DNA of 42,235 nt from Lysobacter sp. A03. GTDB lineage: Bacteria > Pseudomonadota > Gammaproteobacteria > Xanthomonadales > Xanthomonadaceae. A program made the position numbers and the translations under genes. The stretch's first letter is position 1. Each line of letters opens with the position of its first letter. Of the stretch, positions 16,125 to 26,720 are shown piece after piece. The stretch spans positions 1 through 42,235 of the forward strand of contig NZ_JXSS01000033.1 of assembly GCF_000855665.1 (NCBI RefSeq), given 5' to 3'. The notes under the pieces are model-generated. The model did not search any database and was not told where the DNA came from. It saw nothing but the letters and a program-made list of their open reading frames with translations.

Positions 16125-19100
16125 CGGTGATGCGCGATGCCATCGACACCACCACGCTGGGCTGGATCAAGCCGGAGCTGGACGAGACCCTGCGCCAGGC
16201 GCGCGAGCAGATCGAGGCCTTTGCCGAATCACCCGATGATGGCGAGGCGATGCGGGTGTGTGCCAGTCACCTGCACCAGGTGCATGGCACGCTGCGCATG
16301 GTTGAGCTGTACGCGCCGGCAATGGTCGCCGAGGAAATGGAGCGGCTCGCCCTCGGGCTGTTGCACGGCGAGATCGCCGACCGCGACGTCGCGTGCACCA
16401 TCCTGATGCGCGGCGCCGTCCAGTTGCCCGACTACCTGGAGCGCCTGCAGGGTGGGCACCGCGACATCCCCATCGTCCTGCTGCCGCTGCTCAATGAGCT
16501 GCGTGCCACTCGCGGTGAGTCGGGCCTGAACGAAAGCGTCCTCTTCGCGCCCAATCTCGATCGCCCGTTGCCTGTCGACCTACCGGCACCGGTCGTCGAA
16601 GACGCTCCGACCATCCGTACCGGTGTGCAGCCGATGAGCGCGAACCTGACCGGTTTGCGCGAAGCCATGGCGCAGTGGCCGGAAGGCGGCGAGCCTGCCG
16701 ATCCGGCCCGGCTGGCGGAAGTGGTGGATGGCCTGCTGGCCGAAGTCTCGGTGGAGCCGCTGCGGCGGATGCTGTGGGTGGCATCCTCGGTGGCCGGCGC
16801 ACTGCGCGACGGTGCATTGCCGGCAACCCGCGCGCTGCGCCAGGCATTCGGCGGCGTCGAGCGCGAAGCGCGCCAGCTGATGCGGGATGATGTCAGCGTC
16901 CCAGGCATCGAGCCCAATGCCGAGCCCACTCGCCAATTGCTCTATCACGTCGCCCACAGCGACGGCGGGCATCCGGCGCTGGACAGCCTGCGCAAGACCT
17001 TCGAACTGGACAGCCAGCTGCCTTCGGAATCGGAGCTGGACCATGCCCGAGGCAGCCTGAGCGGCCGTAACCGGGCGTTGCTGGACACCGTTTCGGCGGC
17101 GATCAAGGAAGACCTGCTGCGGGTCAAGGATGCCCTCGACCTCCACCTGCGCACCGGCCAGACGGGAGTCGAGGATCTGCGCCCGCAGGTCGATGCCCTC
17201 GGTCGGGTCAGCGACACCCTGGGAATGATGGGACTGGGCGTCGCGCGCGGCGTGGTGATGCAGCAGCGCGACGCGATGCACGAGATCGTGGCCGGCAACC
17301 GCGCCGCCGACGAATCGGCCCTGCTGGATGTGGCCGGCGCGTTGTTGTACGTGGAGACCTCGCTGGATGACCAGGTTGCACGCCTGGGCCTGTCGGATGA
17401 GCGCGCCGACAAGGACCTGCTCGAGAGCGAGTCGCGCAAGGTGCTTGAAGTGGTCGTGCGCGAGGCGATCGGCAACTTCGGTGACGCCCGCCAGTCCTTC
17501 GTTGCCTTCGTGGAGACCAACTGGGACCACGCCGAGCTGGTGGAAATCCCGCGCCTGCTCGATGAGGTCTGCGGGGCACTGCGCATCCTCGATCTCCACC
17601 TGCCGGCGGACTACCTGCATGGCGTGAAGCGCTACATCGAAGTCGAGTTGATCGGTCGCAAGCGGGTTCCGCACGGCAAGCAGCTCGACACCCTGGCTGA
17701 CGCCCTGGCCAGCGTCGAGTACTACCTGGAGGCGCTGCGCGAGCAGCGTCCCAACCGCGATCGAATCCTCGAAATCGCGCGCTACAGCCTGGAAGCACTG
17801 AGCTATTGGCCCGTGCCCGACGACCACGCCGCGACGGAGCAGTCGGCCTCGCCGGTCTCGGAGCAAGACGAAGAGAACGCCGCTGCCGCCCTGGACCAGT
17901 GGGCCTCCAAGGCGCGCCAGATCGACGCGCCGCGTTGGACCGAGGCCAAATCGGACACCACGCCACCTACCGAACAGCCGGGTTCCGAAAGCGTGCCAGA
18001 CATGCTTTCAGAAGCCCCGGTGGACCCTTCCGCTATTCCGGCACCTGTGCAAGACAACGCAGCGGCACCGACGGTGGCTGCGGCCGACGGCGTGGATGGT
18101 TTCGCGCAAAGCGACGACATCGACGACGAAATCCGCGAAGTCTTCCTTGAGGAGCTGGAGGAGGAAATCACCAATCTGGGCACGATGCTGGAGCAGTGGC
18201 GGCACGCGCCGGAGAACATGGAGCAGTTGCGCGGCATCCGCCGTGTGTTCCACACGCTCAAAGGCAGCGGCCGGTTGGTCGGTGCCAGAACGCTGGGCGA
18301 GTTCAGCTGGAAAGTGGAAAGCATGCTCAACGGTGTGCTCGGCGGAAGCCGGCTTGCCAGTCCGGCGGTCGTCGCGTTGGTCGAACAGGCTCACGCGGTC
18401 CTGCCGCAATTGCACGCCGCCCTGGCCGGCACCGGTAGCGTTACCGCCGACCTGGCGGGTCTGGAAGCGGTCGCCGACCGGATCGCCGAGGGGCAGGAAA
18501 CGTTCTATACCGCGCCGACCGAGGAAGTGGTCGCACCCGAAGTTTCCGAATTCGATGCAGGCAACGTTGCGCCTGAGCCGGCGATAGCGGACACGGAGTT
18601 GGCGCTGGAGGAGGGCATCCCGGCCTCGGTCGATGCCGTGCTGCTTGAGATCCTGGGCAGCGAGGTCGCCGGCCATCTGGAGACGATGCACCAGTGGCTG
18701 AGCGAGGCACATCTGGTGCCGCAGCCCGCCGATGATCGCCTGCAGCGCGCCATCCACACGCTCAACGGCGCCTTCGCAATGACGGAAGTGCCGGTGATCA
18801 CCGACATCACCACGCCCGCCGAAGCTTACGTCCGTCGTCTGTTGGCGGCCGGCGAGCCTGCCACTGCTGAAGGCGTAGCCGGCATCTCGGCAGTCTGCGA
18901 GGCAGTTGAGCGGACCTTGTCGGCCCTGCAATCCAGCCACCCGCGGATTCCGGCTTTCGCCGGCCTTGCGGAGCAACTGCTAGCGCTGCGCGACAGTCTT
19001 CCCGAAGTCCGCACGCAGCATCCGGTCGATGTGGACGTGCCGCTACCCGGCGCGCCGTCTGTTGGCCCCTCCGTGGCAGACCTCACTTCGTACATCGAGC

Positions 19101-22100
19101 CTGAAGAGGAAGGGGCGGGCAGCGAAATCGAAGACACTGCGGCCGAGCAGCGTGAAGCTGAACGCCTCCAGGCGGAGAGAATCGAAGCCGAGCGGATCGA
19201 GGCTGAGCGGGTCGAGGCTGAGCGGATCGAAGCCGAGCGGATCGAGGCCGAGCGGCTCGAGGCTGAGCGGGTCGAGGCCGAGCGAATCGAAGCTGAGCGG
19301 ATCGAAGCTGAGCGGATCGAGGCTGAGCGAATCGAGGCTGAGCGGATCGAAGCCGAGCGGCTCGAGGCTGAGCGGATCGAGGCCGAGCGAATCGAAGCCG
19401 AGCGAATCGAAGCCGAGCGAATCGAAGCTGAGCGGATCGAGGCTGAGCGGATCGAGGCTGAGCGGATCGAGGCTGAGCGGATCGAAGCCGAGCGGCTCGA
19501 GGCCGAGCGGCTCGAAGCTGAGCGGATCGAAGCCGAAGACGCAGCCGAATACGCCCTCCTCGAGGCGCAGTACGAGGCCGAGCGGCTTGCGCGTGAGGAG
19601 TTGGATTCCTCGCGCAGCTCCGACGACGAGGAAGCAGACGAATCCTTCGAAGACGCAGAAGCAGAAAAACGCTCGCATCAACCCAAGTCAGAAACCGAGT
19701 CGGCTTCGGAATCGGAAGCGGAGATCGAGTCCGACATCGAGTCCAGCTTCCCGGCGGTGCGCGCTGACGCTGAGCCGATCATTGTGGCGCCGTCCGCCGC
19801 GTTCGCGACGGTCGAGGATCCCGATGAGCCGCTCGATCTGAGCGACCTGGACCCGGAGCTGATCGACATCTTCGTGGAGGAGGGGAGCGACCTGCTGGAC
19901 CACTCCGACTCGCTGCTGGCCCAGCTCCGCGAGAGCCCCGGCGACGACGAACTTCTGGTAGGTCTGCAGCGCGACCTGCATACGCTCAAGGGCGGCGCCC
20001 GCATGTGCGGGATCATGGAAGTCGGCGAACTGGGCCACGTCATGGAGTCGCTGCTCGAGGCGGTGGTCGGGCAACAGTCCGAGCTGGGTAGCGACGGCGT
20101 ACCGTTGTTGGAACGCGGATTCGACCGTCTGCACGCGATGCTGACGCGTGTCGGCGATCGTCGCGCCATCGCGATGCCGACTGCACTGATCAACGAATTC
20201 GAAGCACGCGTCCGCGGCGAGTCGGTGGCTGCCGAGGTGGGTACCTCCGCCACCGAAGCCGGGCCGGCCGTTGCCACAGAGATGTACGAAGCGACGCTTG
20301 CCCCACCAGCGGATGGGCCCGACGCAGACATCCAGGAACCTGCAGAGCCGCAGCCGGAAATTGCGGAAGCTCCGCAGATGTCGGGGGCTTCCGAGGAGCC
20401 GGCTGTCCCGGCTGAAGTGACGCAGCTCGTCCACAAGACGAACATCCTTGGTCCGCTTTCCGCTCCGATCGTTGAACATCAGGATGACGACGACGAGATC
20501 GGTATCCGCGCCCCACAGGAGCAGGTGCGCATCCGCGCGGACCTGCTGGACCGTCTGGTCAACTACGCCGGTGAAGTGGCGATCTATCGCGCGCGCCTGG
20601 AGCAGCAGCTGGGTGCATTCCGCGGTGCCATCGGTGAAATGGCGGCCACCAACGAGCGCATGCGCGACCAGTTGCGCCGGCTGGAGATGGAGACCGAAGC
20701 CCAGATCGTCGCCCGCTACCAGCGCGAAGGCGAGGATGCGGAACAGACCTTCGATCCGCTGGAGCTGGACCGGTTCTCCAACCTGCAGCAGCTCTCGCGT
20801 GGCCTGTCCGAATCGGCCGCCGACCAGAGCAGCCTGCAGGTCACCCTGGACGACCTGACCCGTCAGTATGAGACTTTGCTGTTGCAGCAGTCGCGGGTCA
20901 GTTCCGACCTCCAGGAAGGCCTCATGCGCACCCGCATGGTGCCCTTCGACGGTCTGTTGCCGCGCCTGCGCCGGGTCATCCGCCAGGCGTCCGGCGAGTT
21001 GGACAAGCAGGTTGCGCTAAAGCTTGACGGCGCGCAGGGCGAACTTGACCGCAACGTGCTGGAACGCATGACGGCGCCGCTGGAGCACATGCTGCGCAAC
21101 GCCATCGCTCACGGCGTGGAGACCCCCGAGCAGCGCCGTGACGCTGGAAAGCCCGAGGAGGGCACGGTCCGCATCGCGATCCGGCGTGAAGGTTCCGAAG
21201 TGGTGCTGGAGGTCAGCGACGATGGTCGCGGACTCGACAGTGCGGCGATCCGTCGCCGCGCGGAGGAGCGAGGCCTGGTCGCGGCCGACGCAGTGATGAG
21301 CGACTTCGCACTGCATTCGCTGATCCTCCAGGCAGGGTTCTCGACGGCCGATTCGGTCAGTCGCCTGGCCGGACGCGGCGTGGGCATGGACGTGGTGGCA
21401 AGCGAGGTTCGCCAACTCGGCGGCTCGTTGGACATCCAGTCCCGTCCGGGGCAGGGGACCACGTTCGTCCTGCGCCTGCCGCAGACACTGGCCGTCACCC
21501 AGGCGGTGTTCGTCAAGATCGGCGAGACCACCTTTGCGGTGCCGATTGCCTCCGTGCGCGGCGTGGGTCGCATTGCTCGCGAGGAGTTGGTCGACGAGCA
21601 GGGCCAAGCGCGCGAGGCCAGCTACCGCTACGGTGGCGACGACTACACGGTGCACGACCTTGGCCAACTCGTCGGCCAGGCCCCCGCGGTCGCCGAAGGG
21701 CAGATCCAGATGCCTGTGCTGCTGGTGCGCTCCGGCGATCTGCATGCCGCAGTGACGGTCGACCAGGTCATCGGCAACCGCGAGATCGTGGTCAAGCCGG
21801 TCGGCCCGCAGGTGGGTTCGATGCCGGGCATCTTCGGCGCCACCATCATGGGTGATGGACGGGTCGTGGTGATCCTCGACGTCGCGCCGCTGGTGCGCCG
21901 CATGATCTCGATGCCGGCCTCGATGATGGCCGAGCCCGCGCCGACGTTGGAGTCGCGCCCGGTCCCACTCGTCATGGTCGTCGACGATTCGGTGACCATG
22001 CGCAAGGTCACCGGCCGGATCCTGGAGCGGCACAACTTCGAAGTCGCCACGGCGCGCGACGGCCAGGATGCGCTGGAGCGGATGGCGGACATGGTGCCGG

Positions 22101-22345
22101 ACCTGATGCTGCTGGACATCGAGATGCCGCGCATGGACGGCTACGAACTGGCGACCCGGATGAAGGGCGACGCACGCCTGCGCGACGTTCCGATCGTCAT
22201 GATCACGTCGCGGACCGGAGACAAGCATCGCCAGCGCGCGATGGAGATCGGCGTGGATCGGTACCTCGGCAAGCCGTATCAGGAACCCGAATTGATGCGC
22301 AACGTGTACGAGCTGCTCGCGCTTGAAAACCGCCATGAGCAGTAA
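16121..22345 (+). CDS. chpA: ChpA/PilL, giant hybrid chemotaxis kinase for twitching motility
   Basis: This 2074-residue CheA-type hybrid kinase has four recognisable phosphotransfer modules with histidines at 52 (HQVHG), 711 (FHTLKG), 879 (IHTLNG, less canonical) and 1287 (LHTLKG). A pentapeptide-repeat region at 1018-1137 separates the third and fourth. A CheA dimerisation/ATPase core follows (N box around Asn1660, then DDGRGLD and GRGVGMDVV), then a CheW domain and a C-terminal receiver with Asp1999 ([11 protein letters not shown]). Residues about 80-600 contain FimL-like helical segments. It phosphorylates PilG/PilH in response to PilJ. P. aeruginosa ChpA is about 2470 aa with more transfer domains. 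The ATG at 16121 has GGAG 9 nt upstream; 16106 and 16130 are alternatives. It overlaps the next gene by 11 nt. Confidence 0.95.
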   Translation: MTVMRDAIDTTTLGWIKPELDETLRQAREQIEAFAESPDDGEAMRVCASHLHQVHGTLRMVELYAPAMVAEEMERLALGLLHGEIADRDVACTILMRGAVQLPDYLERLQGGHRDIPIVLLPLLNELRATRGESGLNESVLFAPNLDRPLPVDLPAPVVEDAPTIRTGVQPMSANLTGLREAMAQWPEGGEPADPARLAEVVDGLLAEVSVEPLRRMLWVASSVAGALRDGALPATRALRQAFGGVEREARQLMRDDVSVPGIEPNAEPTRQLLYHVAHSDGGHPALDSLRKTFELDSQLPSESELDHARGSLSGRNRALLDTVSAAIKEDLLRVKDALDLHLRTGQTGVEDLRPQVDALGRVSDTLGMMGLGVARGVVMQQRDAMHEIVAGNRAADESALLDVAGALLYVETSLDDQVARLGLSDERADKDLLESESRKVLEVVVREAIGNFGDARQSFVAFVETNWDHAELVEIPRLLDEVCGALRILDLHLPADYLHGVKRYIEVELIGRKRVPHGKQLDTLADALASVEYYLEALREQRPNRDRILEIARYSLEALSYWPVPDDHAATEQSASPVSEQDEENAAAALDQWASKARQIDAPRWTEAKSDTTPPTEQPGSESVPDMLSEAPVDPSAIPAPVQDNAAAPTVAAADGVDGFAQSDDIDDEIREVFLEELEEEITNLGTMLEQWRHAPENMEQLRGIRRVFHTLKGSGRLVGARTLGEFSWKVESMLNGVLGGSRLASPAVVALVEQAHAVLPQLHAALAGTGSVTADLAGLEAVADRIAEGQETFYTAPTEEVVAPEVSEFDAGNVAPEPAIADTELALEEGIPASVDAVLLEILGSEVAGHLETMHQWLSEAHLVPQPADDRLQRAIHTLNGAFAMTEVPVITDITTPAEAYVRRLLAAGEPATAEGVAGISAVCEAVERTLSALQSSHPRIPAFAGLAEQLLALRDSLPEVRTQHPVDVDVPLPGAPSVGPSVADLTSYIEPEEEGAGSEIEDTAAEQREAERLQAERIEAERIEAERVEAERIEAERIEAERLEAERVEAERIEAERIEAERIEAERIEAERIEAERLEAERIEAERIEAERIEAERIEAERIEAERIEAERIEAERIEAERLEAERLEAERIEAEDAAEYALLEAQYEAERLAREELDSSRSSDDEEADESFEDAEAEKRSHQPKSETESASESEAEIESDIESSFPAVRADAEPIIVAPSAAFATVEDPDEPLDLSDLDPELIDIFVEEGSDLLDHSDSLLAQLRESPGDDELLVGLQRDLHTLKGGARMCGIMEVGELGHVMESLLEAVVGQQSELGSDGVPLLERGFDRLHAMLTRVGDRRAIAMPTALINEFEARVRGESVAAEVGTSATEAGPAVATEMYEATLAPPADGPDADIQEPAEPQPEIAEAPQMSGASEEPAVPAEVTQLVHKTNILGPLSAPIVEHQDDDDEIGIRAPQEQVRIRADLLDRLVNYAGEVAIYRARLEQQLGAFRGAIGEMAATNERMRDQLRRLEMETEAQIVARYQREGEDAEQTFDPLELDRFSNLQQLSRGLSESAADQSSLQVTLDDLTRQYETLLLQQSRVSSDLQEGLMRTRMVPFDGLLPRLRRVIRQASGELDKQVALKLDGAQGELDRNVLERMTAPLEHMLRNAIAHGVETPEQRRDAGKPEEGTVRIAIRREGSEVVLEVSDDGRGLDSAAIRRRAEERGLVAADAVMSDFALHSLILQAGFSTADSVSRLAGRGVGMDVVASEVRQLGGSLDIQSRPGQGTTFVLRLPQTLAVTQAVFVKIGETTFAVPIASVRGVGRIAREELVDEQGQAREASYRYGGDDYTVHDLGQLVGQAPAVAEGQIQMPVLLVRSGDLHAAVTVDQVIGNREIVVKPVGPQVGSMPGIFGATIMGDGRVVVILDVAPLVRRMISMPASMMAEPAPTLESRPVPLVMVVDDSVTMRKVTGRILERHNFEVATARDGQDALERMADMVPDLMLLDIEMPRMDGYELATRMKGDARLRDVPIVMITSRTGDKHRQRAMEIGVDRYLGKPYQEPELMRNVYELLALENRHEQ
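19172..19531 (+). repeat. 24 tandem 15-bp repeats encoding (AER[I/L/V]E)n in chpA
   Basis: Twenty-four in-frame 15-bp units follow without interruption: 18 encode AERIE, 4 AERLE and 2 AERVE. Codons vary synonymously (GCC/GCT, GAA/GAG), so the array is not freshly duplicated throughout, though some neighbouring units are identical. Imperfect related sequence flanks it (EAERLQ before; [14 protein letters not shown] after). The encoded 120 residues alternate acidic and basic side chains and contain no Pro or Gly, so they should form one long helix. Confidence 0.97.
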
Positions 22346-23786
22346 TCCGCTGAAGGTTGCACTTCTGGCCCAGGCCGGTTCCGCCCGTGACCGGCTGCGC
22401 GAGGTGATCGACGCGGCCGGCGCGCAATGCGTGCTGGAATCGGACCCGCAGGAAATCAGTCCGGCGGATGTGTCGACGTCGGAGGCGAAAGTCGTGCTGG
22501 TGGCGCTGGATCCCCAGACCGAAGATGCCATGGAGGCGTTCGACGAGGTGCTGGCTGATCCGGACCTGGAAGTCGTCTACGAGGAAGCCAGTCTGGCGGC
22601 CGCGCGCGAGGGCTGGGACATGGCCCGGTGGCAGCGCCACCTGGTGGCGAAGATCCAGAGCCACGGCAACGTCCTGCCCCCGGGAACCGAGCAGGAGGCG
22701 CCCGAACCTGGGCAGGGCGTCAACCTGGACACGATAAGCGGGGGTCCGGGCGGTGCCCCGGAGCTTGAACCGCAGGTCGATTCTGCCTCTCTGGCGGAGA
22801 CGATCAACCCGTTTGATCCGGTGTTCGCCGAAACCGCGGCCCAGGAGTCCGGCCACGTTCCTGCATTTGAACCCGGCGATGTTGCTGACGGACTGGACCT
22901 GAGCCTCACCCTGGATCCAATGGTCGACAATGACGAGGCGGGAGCCGCTGAAGCCTCCCTGGATCGAGTCAGCGCACAGCAGCCGGCTTTCGATACGGCG
23001 ATGGACGAGACGGGGCAGCCCGCCGCACCTGGCATCGACGCCGAAGCCTCCACGGGGCCGCAATCCTCCAGCTCTGCCATGGCGTCCGATGAAGACGGAG
23101 AGGCGGCCGGACGTTTCGGCGTACTGACGCTGGACGATGGGTCCACCCCGTTGGCGTCCGGCGGGTCAGCTGAGTCGGACGACCGCCTGGCCCGCGACAT
23201 CGTCGAACTGGAAGAGCGGATCTCCGGATTGACCCTCGTGGACGACTCCCCCAGGAAGGAGCCCGAGCACGCGCGTGGAGCGGTGCTGGTGCTGGCGGGC
23301 CTGGGTGGACCCGATGCGGTGCGGCAACTCGTCGCCGCGATGCCCGCCGGGTTCCCGCGGCCGGTCCTCATCCAGCAACGCCTGGACGGCGGGCGCCATG
23401 ACCGGTTGGTCGCGCAGATGCAGCGTGCCACCGAATTGCCGGTCCGGCTTGCCGAAGCCGATCAGTACGCGATGGCGGGCACGGTGTACATCCTGGCGGA
23501 GGATCTGGGGATTGATGTCAGCGACGCCGGGATCCGTTTCCGGACGGGAAGCGAACTCGTCGCCTCATTGCCGTCCAGTGACAGCGCGGTGCTTCTGCTC
23601 AGTGGCACTGATCCCTCGGTAGTCGACGCGACCCTGCGACTGGGCTGGGCCGGCGCGCTGGTTGCAGGGCAATCCGCCGACGGCTGTTACGACGCCACCG
23701 CTTCTGCCGCGTTGGCGTCACGCGGCGGCGATACCGCAACCCCGGCCGAGCTGGCGCAGCGATTGGGCGAGCGTTGGCCGGCCTGA
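22335..23786 (+). CDS. chpB: ChpB-like, CheB-type protein lacking catalytic residues
   Basis: This 483-residue protein has an N-terminal receiver-like fold (about 6-110), a long acidic linker and a C-terminal CheB methylesterase-like domain from about residue 315. Where CheB has GASTGG, this protein has LAGLGGP (residues 320-326), putting Gly322 at the catalytic Ser. Exactly 26 residues later the expected His is Gln348 (LIQQR), the same spacing as Ser164-His190 of Salmonella CheB. The GMGxDG aspartate motif is replaced by SGTDPSVVD. It is therefore probably a non-enzymatic CheB relative. Position between chpA and chpC matches chpB of Pseudomonas and Xylella. Start at 22335 overlaps chpA by 11 nt. 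Confidence 0.8.
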   Translation: MSSNPLKVALLAQAGSARDRLREVIDAAGAQCVLESDPQEISPADVSTSEAKVVLVALDPQTEDAMEAFDEVLADPDLEVVYEEASLAAAREGWDMARWQRHLVAKIQSHGNVLPPGTEQEAPEPGQGVNLDTISGGPGGAPELEPQVDSASLAETINPFDPVFAETAAQESGHVPAFEPGDVADGLDLSLTLDPMVDNDEAGAAEASLDRVSAQQPAFDTAMDETGQPAAPGIDAEASTGPQSSSSAMASDEDGEAAGRFGVLTLDDGSTPLASGGSAESDDRLARDIVELEERISGLTLVDDSPRKEPEHARGAVLVLAGLGGPDAVRQLVAAMPAGFPRPVLIQQRLDGGRHDRLVAQMQRATELPVRLAEADQYAMAGTVYILAEDLGIDVSDAGIRFRTGSELVASLPSSDSAVLLLSGTDPSVVDATLRLGWAGALVAGQSADGCYDATASAALASRGGDTATPAELAQRLGERWPA

Positions 23787-23795
23787 GGAAGAACC

Positions 23796-24317
23796 ATGTC
23801 AAATGATCCAGCAAATCCAGTACTCAACCACAACGAATCTGCGCCGGCCGAGGGGTCTGAGCAGGACATCCGTGGTGTCTTGATCCAGGTTGCTGGCGCG
23901 CGCCTGCTGTTGCCCAACGCCACCGTGGCCGAGGTGATGTCATTTGCTCAGCCCGAGACGGTGCCCGGCGCGCCGGGCTGGCTGCTCGGCCTGACCCGCT
24001 GGCGTGGCTGGCAGGTACCGCTGATAGGCTTCTCCCAGTTGGCCGGGCTAGCCGATGAGCAGGGCAGCCTGAGCAGCAAGGTGCTGGTGCTGAAGGCGCT
24101 TGGTGGTGATCCCAAAGCCCCCTATTTCGCGATCCTCAGCCAGGGATTCCCTCGCCTGGTCACCGTGTCGCGCGCTGCACTCGGCGTGACCGGGGACACC
24201 GGGGAGCTGCCATCGATGGTGCTTGCCGCCGTCCGCCTGAACGAAGACGACGCCTACGTTCCGGACCTGGTGGAGGTAGAGAACCTGATCATCGATACAC
24301 TTTCCGCCGCAGCCTGA
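23796..24317 (+). CDS. chpC: ChpC, CheW-like adaptor
   Basis: This 173-residue CheW-domain protein has IRGVLIQVAGARLLLPNATV, then PGWLLGLTRWRGWQVPLIGF and a C-terminal helix. It is the second adaptor of the system; in Pseudomonas ChpC is thought to connect additional receptors to ChpA. AGGAAG lies just upstream of the ATG and only 9 nt separate it from chpB. It is the last gene of the operon, converging on rsmE across 74 nt that contain only a short CCCG/CGGG hairpin. Confidence 0.85.
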   Translation: MSNDPANPVLNHNESAPAEGSEQDIRGVLIQVAGARLLLPNATVAEVMSFAQPETVPGAPGWLLGLTRWRGWQVPLIGFSQLAGLADEQGSLSSKVLVLKALGGDPKAPYFAILSQGFPRLVTVSRAALGVTGDTGELPSMVLAAVRLNEDDAYVPDLVEVENLIIDTLSAAA

Positions 24318-24391
24318 AGCCCGCGTGCGGGAGACCGGGCGCCTGCCGAGCCCGACTGCATGCGAACGAATTCGTATGGCCTGGATCGGAC

Positions 24392-25171
24392 TCAGTTGAG
24401 GTCGCCGAAGCCCGCCTGCAACGCCGCGATCGCCGCCAGACCGGCCGTTTCGGTGCGCAGGATCCGCGGGCCCAGGCGAAGGCCGGCAAACCCCGCGGCA
24501 AGCAGTTGCCCACGATCATCCGGTGACCAGCCGCCCTCCGGGCCAACGGCAAGGATTACTTCGGTATGGCTGTTCGCGAGGGGCAGGTCGTTCAGGGCCA
24601 GTTCTCCGTCCGGATCCAGTAGCAATCGCAGATCGTCTGCGTCAGCTCCCTGATGTGCCCGCTCACCACGTGGCGATGTGCCCAGACCGGCCAGCACGGC
24701 TGACAGGGGCAGGGGAGCCGCCACCCTGGGGACACGTGCCCGTCCGCATTGCTCGCAAGCAGCGATGACGACGCCCTGCCAGTGGGTGAGGCGGCGCGCC
24801 GCGCGGGCAGCATCGAGCTTCACCTCGCTTCGCTGCGAAACCAGTGGCCGCACCTCCGCGACCCCCAGTTCGGTGGCTTTCTGCAGGATCAGGTCCATTT
24901 TTTCCCCGCGCGCAACGCCTTGCAGCAACACGATCCGCAGCGATGACTCGTTATCCACCGCGACCGGCGCATCCAGTCGCACCCGCAGCTCGCGCTTGCC
25001 GACCGCGGTGACGATCGCCGGATAGTCCTGCCCATCTCCGTTGAACAGGACGCAGCGGTCGCCCGCCGCCAGACGCAGCACTCTCGCCAGGTGAGCCGCG
25101 GGGCCTTCGGGCAGGGCCAGCTCCGCGCCAACCGCCAGCGGCATCTCCACGTAGACCCGGGTCAGTCGCAT
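24392..25171 (-). CDS. rsmE: 16S rRNA m3U1498 methyltransferase RsmE
   Basis: RsmE is a SPOUT-class enzyme that methylates N3 of U1498 in the small-subunit rRNA using SAM. The 259 residues include an N-terminal PUA-like domain (MRLTRVYVEMPLAVG, HLARVLRLAAGDRCVLFNGDG). The SPOUT knot has IVLLQGVARGEKMDLILQKATELGV, ILAVGPEGGWSPDD and LGPRILRTETAGLAAIAAL. All family landmarks are present. It is a single gene, convergent with chpC and divergent from nudE. Confidence 0.96.
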   Translation of the reverse strand: MRLTRVYVEMPLAVGAELALPEGPAAHLARVLRLAAGDRCVLFNGDGQDYPAIVTAVGKRELRVRLDAPVAVDNESSLRIVLLQGVARGEKMDLILQKATELGVAEVRPLVSQRSEVKLDAARAARRLTHWQGVVIAACEQCGRARVPRVAAPLPLSAVLAGLGTSPRGERAHQGADADDLRLLLDPDGELALNDLPLANSHTEVILAVGPEGGWSPDDRGQLLAAGFAGLRLGPRILRTETAGLAAIAALQAGFGDLN

Positions 25172-25331
25172 GCGAGCCCCGTGAAAGTCCGGTTGCGGAC
25201 AGGCCTGCGCACAAATTGGCGCGCGGCGCGGTCGCCGGGCTCTGCTAGCATCGTGGGATCGTGATCTCTATCAGTCATTCCTTCATTATCGTCGTTCCGC
25301 GCCGTGCCGCGCCGCCTCAGGGCTCGCATCC

Positions 25332-25880
25332 ATGACGCGAAAGCTGCCGATCATTCATCGCGTCGTCGAGAGTGACGTCGGGCCATACCGGGTTGAAGAT
25401 CTCGACCTGGAATTCAGCAACGGCGAGCGGCGCAGGTTCCAGCGAATGCACGGTCGCGGGCACGGCGCCGTGGTCGTGGTGCCCATCCTGGACGCGGAAA
25501 CCGTCTTGCTGGTTCGCGAGTATGCCGCTGGCGTCCACCGCTATGAGCTGGGTCTGGTCAAGGGTCGCATCGATGCAGGCGAAACCCCGGTCGAGGCGGG
25601 CAACCGCGAGTTGAAGGAAGAGGCCGGGTACGGCGCGCATTCGCTGCTCAACCTGCGCGAGCTGACCTTGGCGCCGTCCTATATGAGTCATTCGGCGCAC
25701 GTGATCCTCGCCCGCGATCTCTATGATGAGCGGCTGCCAGGCGATGAGCCTGAACCGCTGGAAGTGGTGCCGTGGCGATTGGACGCGTTGCACGAGCTGG
25801 TCCTGCGCGAGGACTTCTCGGAAGGCCGGAGCATGGCCGCGTTGTTCGTCGTGCGTGAATGGTTGCGCATGCATGGCTGA
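25332..25880 (+). CDS. nudE: NudE, ADP-sugar/nucleotide Nudix hydrolase
   Basis: This 182-residue Nudix hydrolase has the complete Nudix box GRIDAGETPVEAGNRELKEE followed by AGYG (residues about 78-100). NudE enzymes cleave ADP-ribose, Ap3A and NADH-type compounds. Length (E. coli 186) and the linked cysQ gene downstream support NudE rather than another Nudix member. The ATG at 25332 gives the family-like N-terminus (MTRKLPIIHRVVESDVG). It is separated from divergent rsmE by 160 nt without a convincing promoter consensus. Confidence 0.88.
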   Translation: MTRKLPIIHRVVESDVGPYRVEDLDLEFSNGERRRFQRMHGRGHGAVVVVPILDAETVLLVREYAAGVHRYELGLVKGRIDAGETPVEAGNRELKEEAGYGAHSLLNLRELTLAPSYMSHSAHVILARDLYDERLPGDEPEPLEVVPWRLDALHELVLREDFSEGRSMAALFVVREWLRMHG

Positions 25881-25922
25881 TCCGCGTGCACGTCGCTTGC
25901 CGAACGTCTTGGGAGTAACTGC

Positions 25923-26720
25923 ATGATCGAGCCTGCCCTTCGTGAGGGCGTTATCCGAATTGCGCATCAGGCCGCCGCGGAAATACTGCAGGTGTATGAG
26001 GGCGCGTTCGACATCGAACGGAAGGACGATCGATCGCCCGTGACGGCCGCCGACCTGGCTGCGCACCGCTGCATTGTCGATGGGCTGGCGCGTCTGACGC
26101 CTGCGATTCCCGTGCTCTCGGAAGAGTCGGCCGCCGGCGACATAGCCGAGCGCTGCCAGTGGGCGCGCCTGTGGCTGGTCGATCCACTGGACGGTACGCG
26201 TGAGTTCATCAAGCGCAACGGCGAGTTCACCGTCAACATCGCGTTGATTGAAAGCGGTGTGGCCACCTGGGGCGTGATCCAGGCGCCGGTAACCGGCGCC
26301 CTATGGCACGGCGGGGCCGGGCTGGGCGCGTTTCGCCGCGAAGCCAATGGCGCCGAGCGTGCGGTTGAAGTTCGCGCACCGGCCACCGCGCCGCTGCGGG
26401 TGGCGGCCAGCCGCTCCCATCGCGATCAGCGCAGCACGGACTTCATCGCGCGCATGGGTGATACGCAACCGCTTGGCATTGGCTCGTCTCTGAAGTTCTG
26501 CCTGATCGCCGAAGGCGGCCTGGACGTGTATCCGCGTTTCGGTCCCACCAGTGAGTGGGATACGGCCGCTGGCCAGGCCGTACTGGAAGGGGCAGGTGGG
26601 GGCCTTTATGACCCGCGCGGGCGACCGTTCCGCTACAATCAGCGCGAGAGCCTGCTCAATGGCGGGTTCGTGGCACTGGGGGATACTTCGCTGCCCTGGC
26701 AGGACTGGGCTGCCGTTTGA
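25923..26720 (+). CDS. cysQ: CysQ, 3'(2'),5'-bisphosphate nucleotidase
   Basis: CysQ removes the 3' phosphate of PAP, the by-product of PAPS reduction in sulfate assimilation, and so prevents its toxic build-up. The 265-residue inositol-monophosphatase-fold protein has metal-binding LSEESAAGD, the signature DPLDGTREFIKRNGEFTVNIAL and the C-terminal GPTSEWDTAAGQAVLEGAGG. GGGAGT precedes the ATG. The nudE-cysQ pairing is common in gammaproteobacteria. It overlaps the next gene by TTGA. Confidence 0.95.
   Translation: MIEPALREGVIRIAHQAAAEILQVYEGAFDIERKDDRSPVTAADLAAHRCIVDGLARLTPAIPVLSEESAAGDIAERCQWARLWLVDPLDGTREFIKRNGEFTVNIALIESGVATWGVIQAPVTGALWHGGAGLGAFRREANGAERAVEVRAPATAPLRVAASRSHRDQRSTDFIARMGDTQPLGIGSSLKFCLIAEGGLDVYPRFGPTSEWDTAAGQAVLEGAGGGLYDPRGRPFRYNQRESLLNGGFVALGDTSLPWQDWAAV

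Noticed and set aside
19172-19531. Tandem repeat considered as CRISPR or as satellite/insertion
   Set aside because: Units are contiguous 15-mers without spacers, in frame with chpA, with synonymous codon variation; it is a coding repeat.
21017-22531. Long minus-strand open frame (504 codons) opposite the 3' end of chpA
   Set aside because: His/Arg-rich translation antisense to the ATPase, CheW and receiver domains; a shadow frame.
25172-25331. Promoters between divergent rsmE and nudE
   Set aside because: A TGCTAGCAT extended -10-like string is present but no -35 lies at proper spacing; too weak to report.
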